NCBI GenBank assembly: GCA_003254905.1
Contig: QANU01067059.1
Span: forward strand, 192,684-256,683
Source of the DNA: Nissolia schottii
Lineage: Eukaryota > Streptophyta > Magnoliopsida > Fabales > Fabaceae
Reading direction: 5' to 3'
DNA: 64,000 nt
Of this stretch, positions 11,345 through 24,519 are shown piece by piece. The position numbers and the translations under genes are program-made. Position 1 is the first letter of the stretch. Each line of letters opens with the position of its first letter. The notes beneath the pieces are model-generated. The model was not told the DNA's origin. It did no database searches and saw only the letters and a program-made list of their open reading frames with translations.

Positions 11345-11776
11345 TAAATTTTGAAGCTATTCTTAGCCACTGCTGTTGTAGTACTTGCCCTCACAAGAGT
11401 GCTCTATGTGGGTGATTGCGTCGGCATGTATAACAGCAAGTGAAGTAAGGATCGGAAAGTAGATGATTCTAAAGTTTGGAGACACTTTTAAACATTAACA
11501 AGGTGTTTATCGGAAGATGTAGAAAAAAGTCCTTTAGAACTGACTCTTGTTCGTGATGATTTGATTCTCATCTCCATGATCTGCAGCTTCAAAAGCACCC
11601 GTCAAATTCTGTGTTCCTTCACATGGATCTTCCTCACTATGATTTTCCATTTCAAGAACTTCTTCTTTTATTTTGTGTGTCTTTACTCGGATTCTCGTCA
11701 CCTTGATCTGTCATTTCAAAAATCTCGTTTCAGTTTTTTGTGCCTTTGTCATTGCCAAGTAAGGAATTTTTCTACT
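11345..11776 (-). pseudogene. F-box fragment, copy C
   Basis: Third copy of the F-box relic, recognised by nucleotide similarity to 5300-5700. It has a short internal deletion near 11545 just before the F-box, and substitutions that destroy the reading frame. Non-functional. Confidence 0.65.
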
Positions 11777-12139
11777 AATTATTTGGCGGTCATCTAAAAC
11801 TTTTTATCTATGCATTAACTTTGGAGAAAAGGATACAGCAATTCATACAGCAATTCAAAATTAAAAGAAGTGTTGACCAAACATTATGTTTTTTTAACTT
11901 GATAGTAAATACTTCTTAATTTTAAGCGCATTCAACAATGAAAAACTCAAGCGTAATACTTGATCTTATGTAATAATAAATTGAGCAATGATACTTAATT
12001 AATTAATTTCTAACTTAAACCAATAATATCAATATTTCCTATAAAAAATAATTTCTAAAACTTAAACGAATAAAAAGCTGTGCTATAAAAAATTGAAAAT
12101 AATACACTACCAAAAGGACATGCGGGAGTAAAATTAGGG

Positions 12140-12392
12140 TAAAACTTGAAATTCGTCTCTAAGATTGTCAACATTAGTAAGTTCGTCCATGGGTTATGAA
12201 AATTATCATGCTAGATCATGAAAGTATTAAAAGTCTATCAAGATAATTCCTAACAGGCACTAATTTAACTGATATGGACTAACTTCACCGACTTTTGTTA
12301 ACTTTAAAAACTAATATGACCATTTTATAACTGTGAACGAACTTAGTCGATGTCTACTAACACTGAGAACAAATTTAAAGGTTTAATGTTGC
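12140..12392. mobile_element. Foldback MITE, copy C
   Basis: Same element as 6095-6352: starts GTAAAACTTGAAATTCGTCT and ends AATTTAAAGGTTTAATGTTG. Inverted halves are recognisable. Confidence 0.6.
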
Positions 12393-12962
12393 AACTCTGG
12401 GTCAGGGATAGGTCTCATTACATATTATTTACTTACTATTACTATTGCTAGAAAATTCTCCGCGTTGACAATTTCAATTTATTTTTAAATTTATTTTATT
12501 CATTGGTTAAAGAAAAGCAAAACAAATAAAATAGCTAAGACATTTATAATCAATTAAAAAAAAGGAATCAACATAATAAGAACAACTTTTAATAATTAAT
12601 GTTATAGTTGGAAAAAAAAAAACTTGATAAAAATTGTTTCGTGAGTCTTTTTTTTCACCCAAATGAGTGAGCCCACACTAAGTGGTAGATTGCTAGCAAA
12701 AAAATGTTTTTCTATTTCCATGAGTAAGGATCAAATTCACATCTACATGATTATAATACAATTTTAACGGTGGTTATCTAGAGTGGCTGATCAAGCCATC
12801 TAAAGATGCCATACGAAAAGCAGTGATTTCAATTAACCAAAAAAGAAACTATATTCAAAAAAAGTCTTTGATAATCCAATCTCAATGAAGAAATCAATGA
12901 GAGGAAAATTGCATTAACCATACTCACACAGCCCCAAAATGAATCAATCAGGCAAGGTGTTT
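12393..12962. other. End of unit C and 3' flank of the TRM gene
   Basis: Similarity to the other units runs to about 12495. The remaining 460 bp are AT-rich and contain the TRM 3' UTR next to 12963; no other gene is seen. Confidence 0.5.
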
Positions 12963-15900
12963 TTACAATTGCAAGAAATCAGCAACAGCATCATCAACCA
13001 AAGATTTGAAGATTTGGTCCACAACCTCAACTCCAAATTCAAATGCATCAACCTCAAAATCAAGCCATCTCCCATAGTGGCTGCTCATGTCCTTGTCCAC
13101 AAGCTCATCCACCATTGAATCCCCCATCCCTCTCCACCCTGAAATCTCCTTGTACACTTCTTCTACCAGCCTTTCTTTTCTATTCATCATTCTGGCTCCT
13201 TTGGCCCACATTTCGTACCCTCCTCCGGCATAACGACTGCATCTCAAGTCCAACCATTCACTGACACAATCAAATGTGACTTTCCTCATTATCCTAGACT
13301 CGTCGTCGCCTTCGAACCCTCCCTTTCGACCTTCCAACTGATCGAATAGATGAGGGTTGACAATCTGGTCCACTCGGCCGAGGAAGTATTCCATATACAT
13401 AAATTCCACATTGCACATTATATCCTTCACATAGTCCAGCTCCCATGTGCTTGATCTTCCAAACTTCATGGCAGAAAATGTACTTGTGTGCTTCACGGCT
13501 GATGTCGAAGAAGCCGAATCGGATAGCTCTGTGTCCGATTCAGCAGGATAGAACTTCCTCGAGAAACTGAAGCCATGAAATTCCTGAGCTTGAACCGATG
13601 AGCACAACTTGCTTCCTGAAAGTAGATATAATGTAAAAGATTAGCTCTCCTGATTCATGAAATAACGAAAATAGACAACTAATAGCCTGCATTTAAGCAT
13701 CACTACCTTCTGTACTGGTGACATCAGTGCTCATTGAAGAAGATTCACAGCTTTCAATTGAAAAAGAAGGCTCAAGAACGGATATTGGACTTGGGTGTCG
13801 GCAATTGAATAATTGTGGTTCCATCTCATCAATCTATAAATATCTCGAGTTAGTTGACAAAACATGAACCATGACATTAATACCACTTAAAGTTTTGAAT
13901 GTATCTTATAGAAATTTTTTTGACAGAATTACAGATATCATCGATAGAAGTGGGACAGCTAAGACAAGTCTAGACAGCTAATTTCAAGTAGCCAACTGCT
14001 TTTCTCCATAAAAGAAAAAGTTAGTTACAGGCACAATATACTTTACCCAAAACTAATGACCACAAAGTGAAATACAAACTTGTTAGGAAATACAACAACT
14101 AAGCCTTGTCCCACTATGTGGGGTCAACTACTTGAATCAGACGATGTCTTAGTGTCCTATCATAGACTATTGTTAGGAAATAATTGCAGAAAAAATATCA
14201 AGCAGACATCAAAGTATAAAACTAGTTTTGAGTAGTAAACAAGTAGAAATAAACACGGCAGGATAATGCTTGTATATAATTACTTCCTACAAAAACAACT
14301 TTTTTGGGGAAATAGGGAATGGATTTTTATATCTTGTTTTTCATTCATAATGCTGAACTTCAACACAAAGTAAGAAGGCCTGACATTTTTCTTTGGTTAG
14401 GCCATTTAACTAGTGGAGCCCGTATTGTATTATTCATTACATGATAGAATGATAAATAATAAAAATAGGATGTAAGAATTAAAAGATTGTCACATACCCA
14501 TGAATTATGTTTCAATGATAATTCAGAAAGACCACTGAACGAGATGTCAGAATCATGGCTACTGCTTAACTTGTCCGCTACATCTTGTTCTTTCTTGTGT
14601 TGCAACCTGGGATTGATGTTAACCAAATTAAGGTTGGTGACTGGATCATTTGATTTTGGAGCAGTACTGGAATGTTGGCTAGATGCCTCAACTCCATGTG
14701 TTAGTTCCCTCAACTTCTGTTCCAAAAGGATACCTAAGGCATCACCACCAATCACATTGTATCCTATTGCAGACCTTGTATTATCTGCCTCAAGCAACAC
14801 TCTTTTAATGCGTTGATCCAAGGAAAGACCATTAGTTTTCTGGCCAGCTTGCCCTGACGTCTCAAAACCAGGATTGTTTCTTGTTAATGGTGTCGTAAAC
14901 GTAAAAGAAACTACATCAATGTCTTTCTTCTTGACTTCGTCCGGCCAACTACATTGTTTATTGCTTACTAGATTAGACTGAACAGGCTTCTTAGTTTTAT
15001 CAATGAACAAATTATCAACAACCCTGTCATTCCAGTCCCTGTCTGTAGTCCTTTTCTTTCTAGGGAAGTTGTTTGTACTGGTATATAAAACTTCCTTTTC
15101 ACTATCTGTCTCCTCCTTTGTTGACTTTCTGGATCCAACTTTAGATTTTGCAATGGTTTTGCTACTTGCGCTTCTATGACGTCCATGAGAGGAATCCCCA
15201 GTCACAACTTTTCTACTGGGTGAATTGGAAACAATTGGCTTTGATGGTAATTTGTCTTTCTCAATTGTAAAATTCTGTTTCAGATTATTCTGCCTGAGAA
15301 CACCAGAAGAATTCTGACTAGAAGATTTTCTGTGCAAACTTTTCTGAGTATTTGCCTTCAGTAGCTGGTTGTGTTTAATGTCAAACTGCTCCTTCTGGCC
15401 CACCACATTTCTGCCACCGCTCGAACTCAAACCTTCCCTTCTTTGAACATTCACTTTTGCTTGGATTGCAAGCGAAATAGACTTCCCCTTGTTCTTCAAA
15501 GAAGAATCTTCTTTTGAAGAATCTTCTTCTGCATTCATAGAAGATTTGGTGGATGAATCCACAGATCCATTCCAGCTTTTGTTCATAGATTGTCCCTTTA
15601 GATACTTGGCAGCATTTGACTCGACTGACCTTTGAGAAGGTACTGAAAACCTGGTTGTTCTATGAGAAATTTCTCTTTTTTCTTTTAGATCTCGAGCTCT
15701 AGAGGTCATTGAAGATGGCCCAATTGGAGGTCCTTTCTGTGAAGCCTCCGCTTTATCTTTAAGATCTTTAACCCTCAATGATACCGTAGATGATGCTGCA
15801 AGATGTGTTTTAGTCTTTTTAACAGCTTGGGAACCTGGTTCAATGATTCTTGCAGCAGCTTCCATTATGTAAGCAGCATTATTGGTTGGAACGAAGCTTG

Positions 15901-16776
15901 GATTCTTAATAGGCGACAAAAGTTTATGGTGTGTAACAGGAATCGTTTTAGCCGATTTTGGAGGCAATACCTCTGTTTGGAACTTTTCAATTGGCCTGGC
16001 AAGGGTCTTTTTAGGGTTTGGCTCCATAAAGTTCCTAGAAGAGCCCTCAATCTTTTCAACCAGCTTTCCTGAATATAGGGCCTGACGGTCATGCTGATCA
16101 TTGAGGTTTTTCCGGAAGTATTGAGCGTCTTGAAGGGATTGAGTGTCAAAATACGGGGTAGAATATGGATCAGAGAAATTCGAAGGGGGCAAGCAATCTA
16201 ATCCCATAAGCCTGGCAACTACACTAGGGGCCCTTGTTCCACATGCTTCATCATCTGTAACGGATGAAGCATAACTACGATCACAACTTCCTCTAGCACT
16301 TGCCCCTACTCCATTTTCATCTTCATCCACCTGGAGTATTAAACAAGTAACTATCAAATTTCTTAACAAAGTATATAAGAACAAAAAAATAACAGTTGAG
16401 ATTGCAAGCAATGGCGATACCTCCACCAGAAAGGGCTGCGTCATCGTCACATTGTAATCAACTTTTCTTCCCTGTTTCAAAGGCTCTGCATATGATCAAG
16501 CAAAAAGTTACCAACAGCAAAACACAGTGAACAACTACCACGAGGCTTTTTCCCACTAGGTATGAAAAACACAAAATGAATAAACCAATAAATTCGTACC
16601 AGCAATGCAATTGATAAGAGATACAGAACCTTAATTGCATATTTTATACAAGCAGTAATACCTTGTAAATCTGACTTGGTTGCAAATAATTTCTTTCGGG
16701 ATTTTGAGGTCCAGTCAAACAAATGGAAAAAACTACCAGCATTCTTTTTCGTCCCTTCTTTCTTTTCAACTCCCAT
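12963..16776 (-). CDS. TRM (TON1-recruiting motif) family protein with DUF4378, five coding exons
   Basis: Plant TRM proteins bind TON1/TTP and cortical microtubules and influence division-plane placement and organ shape; this is family knowledge, not shown here. Exons on the minus strand: 16776-16662, 16485-16421, 16330-14498, 13833-13707, 13615-12963. All introns are GT..AG, and the exons sum to 2793 bp, one frame of 930 residues plus TAA. Landmarks: MGVEKK start; FHLFDWTSKSRKKLF at residues 18-31; SYASSVTDD then VVARLMGLD (DUF3741-associated motif, residues 97-105); a long Ser/Lys-rich middle; and DUF4378 in the last 200 residues, with WRGMGDSMVDELVDKDM and GRWLDFEVDAFEFGVEVVDQ close to the end. 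Length is typical for the family. The start fits because the MG-E-K-G N-terminus is conserved. No defect was seen. Confidence 0.92.
14090..14160. repeat. Dispersed plant repeat fragment in TRM intron
   Basis: TAAGCCTTGTCCCACTATGT followed by GGGGTCAACTACTTGAATC. I recall this short, partly palindromic stretch as a repeat scattered through dicot genomes, often in introns. It lies in the 0.66-kb intron between coding exons 3 and 4. Confidence 0.4.
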
Positions 16777-17913
16777 TTTTTGAAGCAGAATTCAGTAAAC
16801 CTTCAGTAAAGAAATAGCAATAAAGATCAATAGTGTTAGTTGTAGCAAGAATTGCAATCCATCCAAAATCTAATGACAGGCAACAAAAGCATATTTCAAT
16901 CCTCAACAGCAGAGTTTCTCAAACTAACTCCCTGAATTTTAAACAAAAATATATAATAAGATTGGAATTGGGAACATTAAGTTACAGGGAACAGAACAGT
17001 TCATCACTAATCAACAAATGCAACCTGAAGTTCATGCCAAAACAATTCATACAAACACAATCACAAAAGTTCCTGTGACAAGGATCTCTGCATCTCTGAA
17101 TCTCCTTAGGAAGACAGCAACCAGATACATAGTGGACCAAACCTAAGATCCACCATAAAACCCAACTCAATGTTCATATTTCCTTATCTACAAATCACCT
17201 TTTAAGTGAAATAATCAGATACCACTGGATCACTCACAATCATATTACTACTTCACTAGAGTGAAGAGTCAAATCTAACTAGACAATATAGTCTCAAGTT
17301 TTTTTTACACAAGCTACTCAACTGAAAGGTAAACGATATGCATTTCAAATCAACAGCATATATACACACATAACCTGGTTCAATCAATCAAGTAGAAAAA
17401 TTCGGAAGATCCTTACGAAAAAGGTGAGCTGAAATGAAGTGCTTATCAAGTAATCCTAAAGGAAAAAAGGGGGAGAGGGAATGCAAAGTTGATGAGAAGG
17501 CAAAGCTGTTGTGCCTCATAAGTATCTTACAAAAGGTCCACTCTTATACACTCTACTAGTTGGCTCAAATAGAAATACGGCCATTTACAAAAATAAATTG
17601 CTTATATAGAAATTTCTTCCTATCTATGAAATCATCATCGTCATCACCAACCAAACAACGAAACAAAACCCAAAAAAAAAAAGACCAAAGTTGAGTCCAT
17701 TCAAAGCACATCTACTTAAATTGAATCCAAACACTTAATCTAGTAACAGGTGATGACAACGATGCATCAACAGAAAATAAAAGGGGAAAAAAGGAAAGTG
17801 GCCAAAATTCAAACACAAATCTGAAAAAGGAACAATAAGCCAAGGGGGCAAGAAGGACCCATTAAAGGAAAAGAAGAAAAGATGCAAACTTTGACATTGG
17901 AAGCAGAACTTAC
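16777..17913 (-). other. 5'-UTR intron of the TRM gene
   Basis: A consensus donor GTAAGT lies at 17913-17908 (minus strand) and the conserved start codon 1.1 kb further on. The acceptor is not certain; TTTCTTTACTGAAG at about 16806-16793 is the best candidate. No conserved frame occurs in this stretch. Confidence 0.55.
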
Positions 17914-18102
17914 GATGAAACAGTGAGCTGGGTCAGCTAAAGCATTCGGGTATAAAGATAGCATTTTTTTTTCTTCTTCTTCACTGTGAAAGACAAAGGC
18001 TTTGTTGAAGCAAGTGAATCGACATTCCCAGAGAACCGTGTTGAAGCAAAAACGGGAAGAAGAAGAAGAAGAAAAATCGTGCGTGTGTGTGTGTGTGTGT
18101 GT

Positions 18103-18137
<35 letters not shown>

Positions 18138-18205
18138 GAGTGAAATGACTTGAATGAGCAGAGAGAATTTAGAGAGAGAAAGGCATAGTTTCTTCTGAAG
18201 CATTA
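17914..18205 (-). other. 5'-UTR exon of the TRM gene (CT-rich leader)
   Basis: Lies between the TATA box at 18237-18246 and the donor at 17913. On the transcribed strand it contains a long CT run followed by CA repeats (18134-18079), a common feature of plant leaders. The transcription start is inferred at about 18205 from TATA spacing. Confidence 0.55.
18079..18134. repeat. Compound (GT)n(GA)n microsatellite in leader
   Basis: About 12 GT units followed by about 16 GA units on the plus strand. Transcribed as (UC)n(AC)n in the TRM leader. Confidence 0.9.
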
Positions 18206-18233
18206 AATGGAGACAGATAGGAGAATTTTTTTC

Positions 18234-18246
18234 TCCTATATATTTA
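18234..18246 (-). promoter_or_regulatory. Probable TATA box of the TRM gene
   Basis: The minus strand reads TAAATATATAGGAG, about 35 bp before the inferred leader start. It fits in position and composition; no other core element is assigned. Confidence 0.5.
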
Positions 18247-18259
18247 AGCTTTATATTAG

Positions 18260-19375
18260 ATTAATGTATAATAAATAAGGCATTCTTTTGAAAATAATAT
18301 TTTGCATTATTATTACTATAAAAAAAAAAATGGAGAGTTTGCAACGTCTCTCTCTCGGGAGGGATGGGATTTCAAATTTCCAAACGGGAAAGAAAAGTGG
18401 TCCCTCGAGCTTGATAACGTTACTGGACCGTGGAGTTGGAGGAATTTTTGTCCAATTACTGGGTGACACGTGTCTGAACTGTCCTTCAGTGTCCAATTCC
18501 AAATTTATTGGATAGCGCGGAGCCAGGATTATTTAATATTTGCATAAATGATTATTTTCTTTTTTTAAAATAAATAAGCAATTTGGCTTGAGCAAAAGTT
18601 TTTGTTTCAAAAGCACGAGCTAATTTTTGAGTATTTTTTTTAGCATTATTGAGAAAATAAAATGTTTTGTTTTTATGATTAAAAAAATATTTTTCTTGTA
18701 TTTTTGTTGGATTGACTCGTTTTTTGTGTGTTTAAAAAAACTTTAAAATGAAACTTGTTGCAACAATTGGTTATTCAAACAATTGTTATTTTATATAACT
18801 CTATTATGAGAGGATAAATTTATGTTTGGATGCAACTAAAAAGTAATTTTAAGATAATTTATTTTATTTAAATTGTTTGAAAAAAGTTATTTTGGTATAA
18901 TAAAATTACTAAAAATGATGTGAAATAAATATTTATATAATATAGAGTAAAATACAACTTTATCCCCCAGAGAGATACTTAAATTACACTCATCTCTCTT
19001 CCATTTTAAAAACCGACGGTCCACTCTCTTAACAAATGAAATTGACCTACGCTTCAATCCTTATTTATATTTTTTGATCAATATACCCTCCATAAATATT
19101 TATACATATCATTTAGGATTTATTATTTTTTGGGGATTTGTGATTGTGATTTAGGGGGTTAGAGTTTGTGTTTTGAGGTTAAGGTTTGTTTTGGGGACAG
19201 GGTTTGTGTTTGTGTTTGTGTTTTGGGGGTTAGGGTTTTTCATTTGGACTTTATCGTTTTCGATTTTTAACTTGTGTATTATTTTAAGATATTGCAAAGA
19301 AAAAATGGAATTCTCAGTAGACCTATCGTTCAACCTCCACCTTTAGTTGATGTAGTAGATCCTGAAAATCAGGTT
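18260..19375. other. Intergenic, no gene
   Basis: AT-rich upstream flank of the TRM gene. A stretch at 18950-19060 (GAGTAAAATACAACTTTATC then CCCC) resembles the end of a MULE-type MITE but no partner end was found. 19140-19250 is T/G-rich. Confidence 0.4.
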
Positions 19376-21359
19376 GCTTGTAACACCTCACTTTTCTGCT
19401 ATTCTGAGCATTTTCTTAGAATACCTTTTCCCCAAATTTAGGATGTTACTAATCGTGTATCAACCATACTTATGTGTCAATCTCTGCCACTTGCCACCAC
19501 GTGCCACCTGGGGGCCATGTGGAAACAAGAACCATTTTCCCTAGGACACATGGTCATTCGGCCATCTATGTGCCACTGTGACCCTATTAAGCTCATCACT
19601 AATATCACCAAAATGCCATAAATCCTCATTTGTCTCATTCATTTGTTTTCCTTTAAGTTTTCTTAACCCTTAGCCCAAAGAAGCCCAATTGCATTAAATT
19701 TCTATTCTTTTCCATCACTACTTCACCGCACCTTGTGACAAACTTCATTTCTCTCAATTCCCAAAAAGGAAAACACATACACAACCGTAGTCTTCATAAT
19801 AGATCAAAGCATAAGCTATTTCTTATTTCCTTCTTATTCAGTGATGCACACACATTCAAAGCTTTCACTTCAATTTCCTTTTCATTTGTGGATTTTCAAA
19901 GGACAAAAGCCCACGGAACCGAGAAACATTTATTGATTCTCTCAAATACATTTGTGTTAGCAAAATTATAACACTACGACTTCGTAGTTGAAGAAAAATC
20001 GATATTCATCCTTAACATATCTTGAACCAAATTTTTTCAGATTGTCTTCAAATTTATCCTTTACAATCCAAATCTTCTCTTCAAACATCTTCTTCAATCT
20101 CATCAAATTTTCTTCCAATATTTATTGATCCTCTTAGTAATTTATTTATATGCAATTTAAACAAAAACTACAAAAGAATAGATAAAATCTACAAAATCTA
20201 AATAATGGTAAAATATCCTAATTTCTTAAAAAAATAATTCCTTAAAACTTATTAAAATTACTTAGTAAACAAGTTAATAAAACACTCAAATTAGAGAGTT
20301 ACCAAATTACTTTATATTTAAAATAAATTCTATAGTTTCAGTCAAGAAAAATTTTAGAAAGAAAAAAAAAAGTGAATCCTATTTACATGGACTTGAAATT
20401 TACCTGTCATTGCAGTATGACACCAAGACTGATGCGTAAACAGAGACGATTAATCAAGTAAAGTGACAACATTTTTCTGGTAAATTTAAATTATATTATT
20501 TAGGAGACTTAACTTATTAATTTAGTTATTAACATATATATTTTTATGAATGACACTTCAAATTTTTACATATAAAATAAAAAGAAAAATATCAAATGTC
20601 ATGTTAGAGATAAGTAGATTGATATATTATGTTTCTTAAATATTTTTTATTTAAATTTCAATTATTAGAGGTAAAGCTTTAAATTAGCGTAGCCCCCACA
20701 GGTTAATAAAATTCTGTTCTCTGTATCTCCCAACAAAGATAACCTCTATTTTTGTTTTCATTTTAAAGTATCCATGGTCCTTGTGGTACTTTCAGGTTTC
20801 TTGGATACCCTTCTCCAATGCTTAAATGAATCTCAACAGCTGCAGGCAGGCATGACTACATTGATTGCCTCTGCTGCAAAATACATCCATTGACAAGTCG
20901 TTCAAACGTTTTGCAAACAGTGGTCAAAAGGCTCAAGGTTTCCTTTCCCCCTTCTTTTCCTTCGTTTATAAAGGAGCTTTTTAGGAATAGAAAATGGTTA
21001 GATTAAATTTCTTATATCAATCTCACCTAATTTTTAAATTAAGTTATGATGTGTGAACATTTTTGTAAGTGAGTGTATACTTTTAATTTTTAAATTGTTT
21101 ATTTTAAGAAAAAAAAGTTGTGCCACGTCATTCGTTGATTTGAATTTTGATATTTCTTATTTAAAATCGGATTTAAAAAAGATTTTATAATGAGTTTTAC
21201 GATAAGGGAATTACCTTACAAAGTAAATCTCATAAGGACGTGTCTTTTCTAATTTCAACAGCTAACTTTTAAAAAGGTTTAGTTCTCCCAATAATATTTC
21301 ATGCTCATTATTCAAGACTTAATGCAAGTCTTGTCCTTTATAAAGAGAAAATTTTTACA
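19376..21359. other. Intergenic with a possible LTR border
   Basis: At 19379 the sequence TGTAACACCTCACTTTTCTG looks like the start of a Ty3/gypsy-type LTR, and the CT-rich stretch to about 20150 could belong to it, but no second end or duplication was found. The remainder is AT-rich. No gene. Confidence 0.3.
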
Positions 21360-21700
21360 TGCTCCATCATAGGTTTTTTTTCTATGGCTCAGTCCGGTCC
21401 TTTTAAAAGTCTACAAACCAAAATATTTTAAATATGATTAGGTCATATTATAAGAATATGATAAGCATTTTTTTATATTCAAGAATAAGAAAAAATATAT
21501 GTTTATGAACAGGCCGGCTATTAGGTCTGATAGGTTTTTTTATTGCCTAAGGCCTGACGTATTTAGCCAAAAAGATTTTTTTTTAAAAAAGTTGGCCTAC
21601 CTTGTTTATTAAATGGACAAGACCGAACTAGGCCTTAAACGAGTCAGTCCAAAGGCCCTCAACGGGTGGCCTGATTTATTTCCACCCTTATCCCTAATAT
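21360..21700. repeat. Dispersed repeat fragment (non-autonomous transposon-like)
   Basis: The right part GGCCCTCAACGGGTGGCCTG then ATTTATTTCCACCC is a sequence type I recall from MITE-like repeats in legumes and other dicots. The left end is too decayed to delimit. Confidence 0.35.
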
Positions 21701-24519
21701 TTATCGCAGGTAGAAATTCACCCTCATCACCACTCCTCCATTGTGGGTAGAAAATTCTCCACCATCTCCATAGCCACTAGATATCCACCTTCCCACTAGT
21801 ATGCACGAGGATTCTAAAAATATATTTTCAATAATAAAAATTTAAAAAAAATGTTTGATTAACTCATAAAGTTCTTTGCTCTTAGTTTTGTTGTGAACAT
21901 TATTAAGAGTTAAGGACAATCATGGAAAATTATACGTTGCAATTTCGAGAGTGAAGTCAAAAAGTGGTTCAAAAATGTTGATTTTGAATTAAAATGAAGA
22001 TTCAAGTAATTCAAAGAAGGAGATGAGTATTTAGTCACAATTTGTTTCTGTAATTCTTACTTAATTTCATACACCTTTATTTCCTAAAATTCCTTGTACT
22101 ACCATCAACCTTAAGGATAAATCGTCATGGAATCTAATACAAAGATAACATAAAACTTGTGGACGGGAAGTTCCACAACTTTTCTCTTCATTTAACTTTT
22201 TTTGGGACTGCCTACAACCCCTGCAAGAGGTTTAAGTAGTCCGTAAAATGTATTCACTTCTCATGTCACATAATGCAAGGCACAAATTTCAATTGATGAA
22301 AATGTGTGTATACTTTCACCAAAAATTGATGAGAATTATGAATTACGTAAATCGTTTCGAGGGCTTATTACAGAAGTAAGCTTTGTGATTGGTGAAAAAA
22401 TGGATCAAATGAACAAATATATCAGGGTCAAAATAAGGAATGATAAACAAAATCCCTAATACCTAAATTACCTAGCATACATGATGCGCAAAATTTCTTT
22501 TAACCAAACATGCAAAATACTTTTAGGGATAGCAAAGATGATAGGAATGGCAAAGTAGTGGACAACAGTGACAGGCAAGCAACTCAAATACTGATGCGAT
22601 GGAGCAGCATGCATAGCGGAGCAACGACGCGATGACTAGCAAAGTATTGGCACGATGGTGATAGTGGTTGGTGCCAAAAAGAGTACGTCATGGATGAACA
22701 TGGCCAGCCTAGTGAGTAGCAGACAGTGGCAAACAGGTTAGACTCTTAGAGTATGTCTTAGAATCTTGAGTTTAGTATTAGGGTTTCCACTATTCATTTA
22801 GGTGGAGTTTTTTTTTGTCAAGTATGGTTGAGTTAGGGTTTTGAGTTTTGGGGGGTTGAGTTGAGAAGAAATATTATATGGGGCTTAAAATATCATAAGA
22901 AATATTATTTTAGTAGGCATTTTATTTTTTATTTATTAAAAGTAATATAAGAAATATAATAAATATGAAATTACTTAATTACCCATCAGGTTCGAGTATT
23001 CATGGGTTGGTAGTATGTTTTCATCCTCGTCTCATTTTTACCTACGGGCGGACTTTTGTTTCCATCCCCATTCCCACGAAAAAAATATCATAGCATTTGA
23101 GTACTTATTATCAAGTATTTTTGCGAATATCCATACGATCAGATCTCCATTGTCATTTCTAGTTGATGGTTGTCTAAAAATTTGGGTGTATCATTTATAA
23201 AATTTGATTTCTACACCATAAGCAATTATTATAAGTGATTAATATCTAATATGCACTCATGATTTGTTTATTTCTAGTGATTAATTATCTAATTTTATTT
23301 TTTTTTGTGTTCTCTAAAATGGAGCTAGGTGAATGGAGAAAGGATGATCATGCGGGATTCAATTTCATACCCAACACCAACAATCCATTGGCACAAGAAT
23401 AAAAAAAATGTGCCACTTGAGCATTAAAATGTTAATCCATTAGCATGCGGGGTTCATTGCCTATTTGATCCATTTTAACTCTTCAAAATATTAAAATGGC
23501 AAGCATTTTCTATTCTCTTTTCAACAACAATGGCCAGCCTGAGAAAGAAGTGGGAGATTGTAATTGGGCCATACGGTCACCTCGTTGAGCCTAATACATT
23601 AAAGAAAATGTTTCGGTGCTCCATCAATTTTCTTTTGCGTCAGGCCCAATAAAAACAGACGCATCACAAATTAGTTTAAATATGTTTCTTTGGAGTATTT
23701 TACATGCTCCCATGATTTTTAAAGATAGTTATTTTGTGAGATCAATCACTTTTAAACTATGATTGGTCTAATGCTAAGAGATCTGGGTAGTATACATGAG
23801 GTTTTAGGTTTAAACCTCATTAAATATAATATATGAAGTACCAAAAAAATATTATCTACCCGAAAGAATAATGGTTAATTCTTCTTAGAGTTTGAGCTCA
23901 CTGAAATGAGTATATTTCTGGTCCCGAGTCCTTCTCCATATATACACTGTTAATAATCAAACTTATAATTATATGCTTAAGGAACTCGACTAACTACCAA
24001 CTATGTTAGGCTTCGTGATTGCATGCGTATTTTTAGTAGTGATGATATGTATGTGAAAAAATACTTTATTGTTGATAGGTCTCACCATAACCATAAGATG
24101 CTTACCACTTTTTGGTTTAACCTAGTCAAAAGGTTCTTTTAATACACTTTTTCAAAGGGAAAAAAAATGTCATGCGCTTTAGCTTTTATAGGTGTTTTAA
24201 TTTTCAAACCTACAAAGCTACCTGGTTTATAGGAACGTTGATGATCAATCTGCAAAATATATTATACGGAAAACATGCAGATGAAATTATTTACGATGAA
24301 TTGGCAGTGTGTAATACAACCCAAAAAAATTTTTGCTGGGAAAACAAATTATAAAGCCAAAGATATTACATTTCAAATAATCCAAAAAATTACACAAGAT
24401 GAGATAATTAAGGGGCATGAAATGATACGAATGACCAAAGCAAAAAAATGGAAATCATTTTCATGTGACTTCCAATTAGGAATTTCAAGTGCCATTAATT
24501 TTTAATTTACCCCATTGCA
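21701..24519. other. Intergenic, no gene
   Basis: Low-complexity AT-rich sequence. 22550-22760 is less AT-rich (ACGACGCGATGACTAGCAAA) but holds no recognisable protein. Confidence 0.4.

Noticed and set aside
14487-16149. Frames of 67-109 residues opposite or out of frame with the TRM exon 3
   Set aside because: The spliced minus-strand frame explains the region completely.
16458-16640. Minus frames running through TRM introns 1 and 2
   Set aside because: They read through GT..AG introns; splicing gives the conserved continuous protein.
17937-18203. 88-residue Ser/Leu/His-rich minus frame as an upstream gene
   Set aside because: It is the translated CT/CA repeat of the TRM leader.
19140-19250. 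GGGTTAGGGTTT-like stretch (also 22740-22870), possible interstitial telomere repeat
   Set aside because: No tandem TTTAGGG array; only degenerate T/G-rich sequence.
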